DNA of 64,000 nt from Salegentibacter sp. Hel_I_6 (lineage in GTDB: Bacteria; Bacteroidota; Bacteroidia; Flavobacteriales; Flavobacteriaceae): contig NZ_JQNQ01000001.1 of the NCBI RefSeq assembly GCF_000745315.1, positions 744,001 to 808,000 of the forward strand, in the 5' to 3' direction. The notes beneath the pieces are model-generated. The model saw only the letters and a list, made by a program, of their open reading frames with translations, was not told the DNA's origin and ran no database searches. Made by a program: the position numbers and the translations under genes. Positions 25,871 to 33,505 of the stretch are shown here, one piece after another. Numbering within the stretch: the stretch's first letter is position 1; the number at the start of each line of letters is the position of its first letter.

Positions 25871-28588
25871 TCAGAGTTTATAGGAAATTTTCAACAAAGC
25901 CGTTCTGGGTTGAATAAAGATCCGTTGATCTGTCACTATAAATTGACTGAACGAATTATTTCTTCTATAACGCACATCAAAGGTATTGTTTATGGCTATT
26001 TCAAAACCCCAGGGACTATCTTCCTTATTATAATATAAGGAGAAATTTCCTATTTCAAAACGGTTGATATCTCCTGTATTCTGGTTTTCATAATAATTAT
26101 ACTGGTAATCTGCTTTTAAAATAAAGGCATTCCAAAAATCATATTCCAGGATGGCATAAGGGTTTATTTGCTCAAAGCTGTTATCAAAATTAGCATTACT
26201 GAATTCATTAAAGCGGTGCTTAACACCCAGTTCTATATTAGGTAGGTCCTTAAAGGATGTTTCTGTTTTAAAAGTGTACCCGTAATTTTTTGATTCATAA
26301 TCCAGGATTTCTTCATTGATAATACGGGAGTATTCAGAAAGGTTTCCGTTTGCTTGAAGTGTGAATTTATAATCATTGATCTTCTTAGAGAAAGAGCCGC
26401 TTAAACTGAAGGTTTCTTCAGGTAAATCGGTGTAAATAGCTGTAGTGATCTGGTCTATACCTTCAATAATCGTAGTATTTCTAACCGATTTCAAGCGATT
26501 GGTATAGTTAAAAATAGCATTGATAAAAATACCTTTAAACAAGCTAAACTTATAATACCTTAAGGAAGCGGAATGATAAAGCTGATTTTCCAGTTCTTCA
26601 TTCCCCTGGTAGAGTCTATTGAAACTTGTTAAGCGCAATCTGTTCGCAAAAGTTGAAGCATCTGAAAAACGAGAATTTAGTCTGTATTTAAGTTTTAGTT
26701 TTTCTGAATTATGTATTTCGTATTCTCCTTCAAATTCCGGAAGTAAAACCGGCTTGGTTTTATTGGTGATCTGTTCGCCTAATTGATTAATATCCCACAT
26801 ATAAAAATGATAGAAGAGTCCTGGTTTAATAATAAGATCTCCCAGTTTCTTTTTATACTGAAACCCGAAATACTGGTCCATAAACCTAAAATCCAGGTCG
26901 TTATTAAAGCCTGCTTCAGTAAAATCGTTTACCTCGCCACTATTTAAAACCTGTGCATCCAGGGTGGTGAATTGCTGATTTAAGAAATCTACGCCCACCA
27001 CGGGATAAATATGATTGGTATTGTTTAAAACCCAGTAATGCTTCAATTCTAAAGCAGCTTTGTTTAGCCTGGAAGAGGTATTTTGAAGGAGTTGAAATGT
27101 TTCATCTTCGGCTACCAACGGTAAAATCCCGCTAAATAGTGGACGGTTAAAAAGCCAATTCCGGTAGTTCTTGTCCTTACTAAATTTATAATTTACCGTA
27201 GCCGTTGTGGTGTGTTTATAAGAAAACTGCTTGCTGTACTTTAAATTTTGGGTGAAATCTATAGCGTCTGGTTCATTTTGAGTATCTACAAAAGTTGTGT
27301 TTTGCGGGGTTTCTGAAGTAATTTGTTCCAGTCCATCTGCGCGGGAAGTTTTTACAAAAGCATCGTAGGTAAGGACTTCTTCAGCATTGGGCACAAAACG
27401 TAATTGTAATTTATTTAGGGAGAAGAATAAATTATTATTGTTTCGCGTTTCCCGAAATTCATCTAGACCGTTGTTATTTACATAAGTGATATCATTTTCC
27501 TGCAGCATTTCCATCTTATTTTTGGAAGCTATGGTATAGGCATTTACATCTAAGTTATCGGTGATTTGCTGTACGATATTAAAAGCGCCAAATTCATTCT
27601 TACTATAGACAAAGTCATCGTTTCTAAGAAATTGGGCAAAATCATCGTTATAAATATCTAATCCTCCGGGGTTATCCATTAACGAAAGAATGCCGCCTTC
27701 AAAATTTATATAATCATCCATAGAGAACGAGCGCTCTCCAATATTATTAAAGTCACCAATTAAATTTACCGAAGTTTTGGGGCTATAGTAAAACAGTGTG
27801 GGATGTACCACATATCTTTCTTCAGGGCCTCCGCCGGCCTCAATATCCCCAAAGACAAACTTTTTCTTTCCTTCAGAGAGTTTGATGTTCATGGCCATTT
27901 TATCACTATCTTCCAATCCTTTTAGAAAGGGGACTTCGCTATAATTATCCAACACCTCCACTTCATCTACCGCATCTGCCGGAATATTTTCTACGGCAAG
28001 CTTGGTGTCGCCGGTGAAAAATGTTTTTCCATCTACCATGAGCTTATCCACTTTTTTGCCATTTACAGTAACATTGCCATCCCGGTCTACTTCAACACCG
28101 GGTAATTTTTTAAGCACTTCTCTTAGTTTTCTTTCCTCTCCGGTTTTAAAAACCTCGGTCCTGTAGGTAATGGTATCTTCCCTAACCAGCACGGCCATTC
28201 TTTGTTTAATAAGGATTTCATCTAAACTCTCCTTACTGGATTGCATTTTAAAATTTCGGGAAGTATCTTCCTGGAGTTTTAGCGTATCGGAAATTTTTTG
28301 ATAGCCTAAATAACTTAGCTCAAGCACATAGGTGCTATCATTTTCAAGATTGAGCCGGTAACGGCCTTGCTCATCGGTAATAGAGAATTCCATAGAAAGC
28401 GCGTCGCTTACCGGGATGGCAATTATATTGGCACCAGAAAGTGGTTCACTTACAGAATCTGTAACCTTACCGGACAGGTGATTTTGACCTTGAACTGATG
28501 AAAAGCTTAATAAGGCAAGTAAAAGTAGGGAATAGTAAATTCGACTCAAAATCAATTTTTTTTGATTGACGATTTTATTTTGATTCAT
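25871..28588 (-). CDS. Outer membrane beta-barrel protein with carboxypeptidase-like regulatory domain
   Basis: The 905-residue protein has a signal peptide ending SSVQGQ, an N-terminal beta-sandwich (LSGKVTDSVSEPLSGANIIAI), a TonB-plug-like segment (LREVLKKLPGVEVDRDGNVTVNGKKVDKLMVDGK), and a long series of beta-strands ending in a terminal strand LLKISYKL. It belongs with TonB-dependent receptor relatives common in Bacteroidetes. Proteins of this type are often coded next to GLPGLI proteins, as here (28772-29473). It should sit in the outer membrane; the substrate is unknown. It is the last gene of the operon starting at 29704. Confidence 0.85.
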   Translation of the reverse strand: MNQNKIVNQKKLILSRIYYSLLLLALLSFSSVQGQNHLSGKVTDSVSEPLSGANIIAIPVSDALSMEFSITDEQGRYRLNLENDSTYVLELSYLGYQKISDTLKLQEDTSRNFKMQSSKESLDEILIKQRMAVLVREDTITYRTEVFKTGEERKLREVLKKLPGVEVDRDGNVTVNGKKVDKLMVDGKTFFTGDTKLAVENIPADAVDEVEVLDNYSEVPFLKGLEDSDKMAMNIKLSEGKKKFVFGDIEAGGGPEERYVVHPTLFYYSPKTSVNLIGDFNNIGERSFSMDDYINFEGGILSLMDNPGGLDIYNDDFAQFLRNDDFVYSKNEFGAFNIVQQITDNLDVNAYTIASKNKMEMLQENDITYVNNNGLDEFRETRNNNNLFFSLNKLQLRFVPNAEEVLTYDAFVKTSRADGLEQITSETPQNTTFVDTQNEPDAIDFTQNLKYSKQFSYKHTTTATVNYKFSKDKNYRNWLFNRPLFSGILPLVAEDETFQLLQNTSSRLNKAALELKHYWVLNNTNHIYPVVGVDFLNQQFTTLDAQVLNSGEVNDFTEAGFNNDLDFRFMDQYFGFQYKKKLGDLIIKPGLFYHFYMWDINQLGEQITNKTKPVLLPEFEGEYEIHNSEKLKLKYRLNSRFSDASTFANRLRLTSFNRLYQGNEELENQLYHSASLRYYKFSLFKGIFINAIFNYTNRLKSVRNTTIIEGIDQITTAIYTDLPEETFSLSGSFSKKINDYKFTLQANGNLSEYSRIINEEILDYESKNYGYTFKTETSFKDLPNIELGVKHRFNEFSNANFDNSFEQINPYAILEYDFWNAFILKADYQYNYYENQNTGDINRFEIGNFSLYYNKEDSPWGFEIAINNTFDVRYRRNNSFSQFIVTDQRIFIQPRTALLKISYKL

Positions 28589-28771
28589 TTTTAGGAAAAT
28601 TCAGCCTCTCTCCCTTATGGGCCAGCTGATATAGGTACCCCAGGCGTAAACCAAGCATAAACCTCTTTACCCTTCGATCTTTTACGTATTTATTGTAAGA
28701 TTTAAAATATCAGATAGTCATTTAACACATAATGTCTGAAATCAAATATTGTTAAGGCAAAAGAGTTTTTA

Positions 28772-29473
28772 TTATTTACTACTCATTGTACTACCTGCTT
28801 TATTGTACTCTTTAATTGTAACAACTTCTCCTTTAGTTGGTTTTTTTATATCTTCTATAGCTTCAAAATTGATTTCGGTTAGATAATAAGTAAAAATATT
28901 ATCTATAGTCAATTCAACAATAAGTCCAGGCAGTCCTCCATAGCCAACCGGACCACTATTTATAGAAATTTGCGGAGTAAACCAAGCTGTAATATCTACA
29001 GGCTGATTCTTAGAGGATCCTGGCTGTATAGCTTTGGTAATTGCTTTAAAAACTTCATAACCGTCCATTATTTTCGACTCCTTTGTAATCTTCCATTTTA
29101 AATCCTCTAAATTCTCAGTTATTAAAAATGTTTTACCTCCAAACTCTTTTTTCTGAATTCTTTCTCCCTTCCTAAAATCTAAATATTTTATACCTGTTCC
29201 GTTTCCCATAGTGTTGGCTAAACCAACCCATTGATTGCTCGAATGTTTTAAGTTTTCTTTTATAAAGAACACCGATTCTGTTTCATTAAAAAGGAGTTGA
29301 TACTCCAGTTCTTTTATACTCTTCTGCAACCTTTCATTCATATTCTTACTTTTTGTAGTTGAGTTCGATTGCGTTGATTGAAAATCAGCTTTTTTCTTAT
29401 AAGTCGCTGTACCGGTTTGTTGTGCAAAAAGTGGTGTAGAAAATAATAAAACTAAAAGTATAATTTTTTTCAT
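28772..29473 (-). CDS. GLPGLI family exported protein 1
   Basis: The 233-residue protein has a signal peptide ending PLFAQQ and the family signature GPVGYGGLPGLIVELTI near residue 185. An AWFTPQI stretch precedes it, as in the other three copies. GLPGLI (Porph_ging) proteins are exported Bacteroidetes proteins of unknown function, often coded beside outer membrane receptors. It lies between the 58-residue peptide gene (54 bp upstream) and the beta-barrel gene (183 bp downstream) on the same strand. Confidence 0.9.
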   Translation of the reverse strand: MKKIILLVLLFSTPLFAQQTGTATYKKKADFQSTQSNSTTKSKNMNERLQKSIKELEYQLLFNETESVFFIKENLKHSSNQWVGLANTMGNGTGIKYLDFRKGERIQKKEFGGKTFLITENLEDLKWKITKESKIMDGYEVFKAITKAIQPGSSKNQPVDITAWFTPQISINSGPVGYGGLPGLIVELTIDNIFTYYLTEINFEAIEDIKKPTKGEVVTIKEYNKAGSTMSSK

Positions 29474-29527
29474 AATTTATTTATTTAAATAGGCGGATTT
29501 TCACATCCGCCTATTAAAAGTTTCTAA

Positions 29528-29704
29528 TCAAGTATTTTCTTCGCAAAACATATATGCATGTTCGAAAACTTCAAAATTATCACCACCTGCTCGCTCCTCC
29601 TGCTCGGAAGCAAACTTCCAACAATCTGTATCTGTTTCCTCAGCAGCATTTAACATTGGTGACATCATAAATGCCATGACGATTGGTAAAACTAATTTTT
29701 TCAT
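29528..29704 (-). CDS. Small exported peptide, 58 residues
   Basis: ATG at 29704 opens a frame with a hydrophobic leader (MKKLVLPIVMAFMMSPMLNA) followed by about 38 acidic residues with two cysteines (DTDCWKF and MFCEENT). It ends in TGA at 29528 and is too short for default gene finding. It is the first gene after the operator at 29822 and lies 54 bp before the GLPGLI gene. I recognise no family. A secreted peptide or a disulfide-bonded partner of the GLPGLI protein is possible. Confidence 0.6.
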   Translation of the reverse strand: MKKLVLPIVMAFMMSPMLNAAEETDTDCWKFASEQEERAGGDNFEVFEHAYMFCEENT

Positions 29705-29800
29705 AATTAAAAGTTTAAAATTTTATCCCTACTCTTAAAAGGATTTTCGGGTTACTCCTTAATAACTGATCAATTATTAAGGGCAATTACCAAAATATTC
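29705..29800 (-). promoter_or_regulatory. Leader segment repeated upstream of two GLPGLI transcription units (copy 1)
   Basis: About 95 bp directly ahead of the small peptide gene resemble 30906-31000. Identical stretches include TTTAAAATTTTATC and CTTAAAAGGATTTTCGGGTT (plus-strand reading) and the TGATCAATTA core. Both end at the start codon of an exported-protein gene. Duplication of a promoter/leader is the simplest reading. Confidence 0.55.
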
Positions 29801-29821
29801 GGAAGAAACAAGAAAAATATT

Positions 29822-29851
29822 CCTTACTAAAAGTAAGGGAAATCCTTACTT
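29822..29851 (-). promoter_or_regulatory. Palindromic operator, copy 2 (regulon of two-component system 1)
   Basis: The block CCTTACTAAAAGTAAGG + GAAAT + CCTTACTT is identical over 30 nt to 6491-6520, and the flank AGAAAAATA is also shared. It lies 118 bp ahead of the start of the peptide/GLPGLI/beta-barrel operon. The remainder to 30161 is AT-rich; at 30050-30160 a minus-strand open stretch (EKQLYTYRILLKSGHANITV) may be a gene remnant. Confidence 0.7.
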
Positions 29852-30161
29852 CGAATATAAACACCTATTTATCAAGGTTTTAAATCGTATTAAAGTTGGA
29901 ATTTTAACTTATCTCAACTAGAAAGTTAATTATATAAATGATAATTCTTTAACTTTTACTTATTTCTATTTTAAGCAATTACGATTATTTTAGTTTTTTA
30001 ACTTTTTCTGGTCTTGTTGCTATACGTAAATCACTAAAAATATATTTCATTATTCACTTTCAATTTTATTATCAACACTGGTAGCCACAGTAATATTTGC
30101 GTGTCCGGATTTCAACAGGATTCTATAAGTGTACAATTGCTTCTCCCCACTTGCCTTTCTT

Positions 30162-30905
30162 TCATAAATTATTCATTGCTTTTCTGGCCATCTTATCCAT
30201 TTCTTCTTTGGAAATTCTTTGACCCCTAGGTGCCTCTATTTTTATTTCTTTATCACTAAATTCTACACTCTCAACCGTGTATTTTGAAGGGAAATTTGAA
30301 TTTATTTCTAGCTGGAGTATTAAACCGGGGAGACCACCATATCCCAAAGGTCCAAAACTGTAAGGGATTTCAGGAGCGAACCAGGCAGTAACCTGATTTT
30401 CGAATTTTCCTTTTGAATTTTCTACTACTTCGGTTGTAGTTGCTCTATATACATTGTATTTACCAATAACTTTCATTTCTTGAGTAACATTCCAGTTTTC
30501 CTTTTTCACCAAATCATCTTCGATTAGATAAGTCTTGCCTAAATTCTCACTTACTTTTAATTTTTCCCCTTCTGTAACATTCGAAAAATAACCTTCATTT
30601 CTTAATCCCAATAGCGATAAAGAGATATTTAGAGCAGGACTTTTATTAATCTGCATTGGTATCTCCTTTGTGAAATAAGCCATTTTGGAATTAAATTCTA
30701 AAATTCCTTTTACCTCTTTCAAGTCCTTCTCTGCCTCTTTTAACATTTTGGCGAGAGTGGAATTACCGGCTGAATTATTTTGTTCACTAATTTCATTAGG
30801 CTTAAAGGTTAATTCCAGGTTGTAAACTACCTTCCCCGATTTTACCTGAGCCTGAACATTGGAAAACACCAAAAAGTACAACAGAATAAGCGAACATATT
30901 TTCAT
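30162..30905 (-). CDS. GLPGLI family exported protein 2
   Basis: The 247-residue protein has a signal peptide ending SNVQAQ and the signature FGPLGYGGLPGLILQLEI, preceded by AWFAPEIPYS. The C-terminus is basic (MARKAMNNL). It shares its leader sequence with the small-peptide operon (30906-31000 versus 29705-29800). It is probably its own transcription unit, since 457 bp separate it from the next downstream gene. Confidence 0.9.
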   Translation of the reverse strand: MKICSLILLYFLVFSNVQAQVKSGKVVYNLELTFKPNEISEQNNSAGNSTLAKMLKEAEKDLKEVKGILEFNSKMAYFTKEIPMQINKSPALNISLSLLGLRNEGYFSNVTEGEKLKVSENLGKTYLIEDDLVKKENWNVTQEMKVIGKYNVYRATTTEVVENSKGKFENQVTAWFAPEIPYSFGPLGYGGLPGLILQLEINSNFPSKYTVESVEFSDKEIKIEAPRGQRISKEEMDKMARKAMNNL

Positions 30906-31000
30906 AGTTAAAGGTTTAAAATTTTATCTCTGCTCTTAAAAGGATTTTCGGGTTACTCCAAAATATTTGATCAATTAATAATAATCACCAAAATATCAAT
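30906..31000 (-). promoter_or_regulatory. Leader segment repeated upstream of two GLPGLI transcription units (copy 2)
   Basis: Second copy of the segment at 29705-29800. Further upstream, at 31012-31031, GGTTAAACCACGTTTTATCC takes the place of the CCTTACT operator. Its ACCACGTTT core is also in the operator of the second two-component system; this similarity is weak. Confidence 0.5.
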
Positions 31001-31067
31001 GAAAAATCTGAGGTTAAACCACGTTTTATCCAAATTAGCAAAAGTCTTTCTGCCATCTTTTTTATAG

Positions 31068-31787
31068 CTAATTATCACTAATTTCTTTCGATATATTTCG
31101 GCCGATTTTATCAAAATCCGTCTGGGAAATTAATTTACCTTCTTTTGGCCTTTCAATTTGTATTGTTTTATCAGTCTCAATTTTTGAAGCTGAATACGTC
31201 TTCCCTCCTCGCTCCAACTCTAAAATTAAACCGGGTAAATTTCCGTAACCACCTGGTCCAAACGGGATGTTAATTTCAGGGGAGAACCAGGCAACCAGGT
31301 TCCATTCCTCCTTTCCTTTTCCTGTTTCATACTCTTCGGTACCCGTAGCCTTAAAAGTCTTAAAACCTCTTACATCTTTTGACTCATTCGTTATCTTCCA
31401 TTTTATGGTATTGAAACTTGAAGAAATCAAAAATGTTTGACCATAAACATCACTTTGTTTTAATTTAATATCTTTTGCTTTATTGCAGTAAATCTTACCC
31501 GTAAAACCTGCCAGAGCTTTAGCTAATCTGCCATTTCCACCTGCATCATTTAAAAGCAAATCTTCCATTTCAAAAGATGATTCATTGTTATTTATGCTCA
31601 ACATATAGCTTATATTCACAAAATTTCTTTCGGCATCTTTAAATGTTTTTTTCACCATATCTGGTAAAGTATCTGGACGATTGGTATCGAAAATACTTTC
31701 AGCGGTAACTTTATAAGAGACCTTTAAGCTTTGCCCAATTAAAATATTCGAGCTAATAATTAATAATAACAGGAATGCTCTACTCAT
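31068..31787 (-). CDS. GLPGLI family exported protein 3
   Basis: The 239-residue protein has a signal peptide (SRAFLLLLIISSNILIGQ) and the signature FGPGGYGNLPGLILELER, with AWFSPEINI before it. Its C-terminus (TDFDKIGRNISKEISDN) matches the plan of copy 2 (KEEMDKMARKAMNNL). It lies 90 bp downstream of copy 4 and may be cotranscribed with it. Confidence 0.9.
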   Translation of the reverse strand: MSRAFLLLLIISSNILIGQSLKVSYKVTAESIFDTNRPDTLPDMVKKTFKDAERNFVNISYMLSINNNESSFEMEDLLLNDAGGNGRLAKALAGFTGKIYCNKAKDIKLKQSDVYGQTFLISSSFNTIKWKITNESKDVRGFKTFKATGTEEYETGKGKEEWNLVAWFSPEINIPFGPGGYGNLPGLILELERGGKTYSASKIETDKTIQIERPKEGKLISQTDFDKIGRNISKEISDN

Positions 31788-31877
31788 TAAATATAATTTT
31801 ACTCGATAATCGAGATTAAATGCTTCGTGAGCTTGCTCCGAAGTAGTTTACTAAAACCCAAATTTGAAAGTATTTTA

Positions 31878-32612
31878 TTAAGGACGTATTTTATCTACCT
31901 TTTCATCAAATATTCCCACAAACTCCAGGTAAGTCATTTTTTTACCGTCGCTAGGTTTCTCTATCATTTTTTCATCCTTACTAAACTCAATATTTTTTAA
32001 AAAATAATGCTCCCCGCGTGTTGTAAGGCTAAGTATCATTCCGGGTAAACCATTGAATCCTATGGGACCAAATTTAAAAGGAATATCGGGTGCATACCAG
32101 GCAATCACCGCTGTTTTGACTTCATCGCCTTTCTTATAGGTCATTTGGTTTCCCTTCGCCTTATAACATTTATAGCGGTTAATAGTTTTTTGTTTATTTT
32201 CTAATTTCCATTCTATAGGACTTAAGGCAATTAGGTACATTCCATCAAAGCTTTTTAATTGCCATACCACTTCATTACTACTATTATTCTGATAGTAATT
32301 ACCCTGGTATGGGCCTGTTGCCAGGCCCATCATTGGATTATCATCAACTCCCATGATTTCATCCATGGTGAATAATCCCTCATCTTTATTGAACTCTAAG
32401 CTGAAGTTTAATTGCTTTGTTAATTTACTTTGTACTTGCTCTGTTTGTAAATATTCTTTGTAGAGTTTTGGATCGGATTCTTTTAATTCCTGACCTTTCT
32501 CAGTTTGAGTGTAGGGATCAAGCCATTCCTTTCCATATATCGCTGTACCCGATTGCTGAGCATAAACTAAAGAAGTAGATAAAAGTAATATTAACGATTT
32601 AAAAATTTTCAT
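31878..32612 (-). CDS. GLPGLI family exported protein 4
   Basis: The 244-residue protein has a signal peptide ending TSLVYAQQ and a variant signature FGPIGFNGLPGMILSLTT, with AWYAPDIPF before it. It is the most diverged of the four. No CCTTACT-type palindrome was found ahead of it. Confidence 0.88.
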   Translation of the reverse strand: MKIFKSLILLLSTSLVYAQQSGTAIYGKEWLDPYTQTEKGQELKESDPKLYKEYLQTEQVQSKLTKQLNFSLEFNKDEGLFTMDEIMGVDDNPMMGLATGPYQGNYYQNNSSNEVVWQLKSFDGMYLIALSPIEWKLENKQKTINRYKCYKAKGNQMTYKKGDEVKTAVIAWYAPDIPFKFGPIGFNGLPGMILSLTTRGEHYFLKNIEFSKDEKMIEKPSDGKKMTYLEFVGIFDEKVDKIRP

Positions 32613-33250
32613 TCCGTTTTATTAAAGGATTACCGGCTCATAGGAAAAAATTGTGCAGGATTAGAGATTTTAAAACTAAAATATTAGTTTTAAATAACCA
32701 AAATTAATTGCATTAAATGTTTAACGTTTTGGAATGCTGTCAACATAAACAGAACGAGCTGGTAAGGAATTTCGGTTTCAAACAGGTTTCAAAATCTTTT
32801 TTTTAAGATTTAAAGTGGGTCTCCTTACCTCCAACCACCGAAATAGTTTCGTTCTCCATTAGTGCAATAATATTTTTAGTAATTCAATAGGGACTATTGA
32901 AATCGTTGGCATTTGAATCTAGGTCTTAGACTACATGATAAGGATGCACTGCATTTTGGGTATAGGATTATGACCCCTTTAGGCATTTTCGCGCATTCAA
33001 TAAACTCAGTTAAATAGTGAAATCGGATGAAATAAAGTCAATACTTAGAAGTTTTGAAAAATTACTCCCTCCTTTTAAATTTTAATTTAAGGAGCGTATC
33101 GGAGTATATGAATCATCAGGGAAAAACAATTTGAAAAGAAAACCCAGTTTTAAAAATTAGGCTGATTCAAATATTTAGATAACTAGGCCTGATATAGTTT
33201 AAAATCTCAATTTATGTTAAAAATTAATATCTGGCCAAAATTTGCCTTTT
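32613..33250. other. Intergenic region at the right end of the element
   Basis: About 640 bp without a coding-like frame. It is AT-rich, shows no strong hairpin, and leads into the TGTGTTACC repeats and the right attachment core. Confidence 0.5.
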
Positions 33251-33272
33251 TGTGTTACCTCTGTGTTACCCA
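33251..33272 (+). repeat. Direct repeat next to right core, probable arm-type site (right)
   Basis: TGTGTTACC-TC-TGTGTTACC, differing from 20520-20541 by one base, directly abuts the 49-bp core repeat. Same orientation as the left copy. Confidence 0.55.
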
Positions 33273-33279
33273 AACAAAA

Positions 33280-33303
33280 AAGCCGACTCTTTCAAGTCGG
33301 CTT
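33280..33303 (-). terminator. Terminator of tRNA-Leu
   Basis: AAGCCGACT (33280-33288) pairs with AGTCGGCTT (33295-33303) through a 6-nt loop, and on the minus strand is followed by a T run (TTTTTTG). An identical copy lies at 20331-20354 as part of the duplicated att core. Confidence 0.85.
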
Positions 33304-33312
33304 ATCCCTTTG

Positions 33313-33394
33313 TGCGGGCGGAGAGACTCGAACTCTCACACCGTAAGGCACTAGATCCTAAGTCTAGCGTGTCTACCAATTCCACCACGCCCGC
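33313..33394 (-). tRNA. tRNA-Leu (anticodon UAG)
   Basis: On the minus strand the sequence folds as a class II tRNA: acceptor GCGGGCG with CGCCCGC, D arm GTGGAATTGGTAGACAC, anticodon stem CTAGA/TCTAG with loop CTTAGGA (anticodon TAG), a long variable arm, and T arm GAGAG-TTCGAGT-CTCTC. The discriminator is A and CCA is not encoded. It is the integration target of the element to its left, and its 3' end faces the element. Confidence 0.95.
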
Positions 33395-33505
33395 GTTTCA
33401 AAATGTATTGCTTGTTGTAAGCGGATGCAAATATACATAAATGTTTCAATTCTCAAATAGTCTGGAAATATTTTTTTTACCTTTATCTCAGTTAAAATTT
33501 CTAGT

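Larger units (their letters stand above)
20323..33320. mobile_element. Integrated, partly decayed mobilizable element in tRNA-Leu
   Basis: About 13 kb is bounded by a 49-bp direct repeat (20323-20371 and 33272-33320) made of the tRNA-Leu terminator and the tRNA 3' end. A tyrosine integrase lies just inside the left end and the intact tRNA-Leu forms the right border. Inside are a HTH protein, a replication-type protein, a broken DnaC-like ATPase and BfmA, then the GLPGLI/beta-barrel island. No relaxase was found, so self or assisted transfer is probably lost. That the GLPGLI island is cargo follows from its position between the repeats. Confidence 0.7.

Noticed and set aside
28573..28705. Minus-strand open stretch with LGLRLGYLYQLAHKGERLNF ahead of the beta-barrel gene
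   Set aside because: About 43 codons opened by a stop, overlapping the start of the receptor gene, no start codon of its own in a sensible place and no family match.
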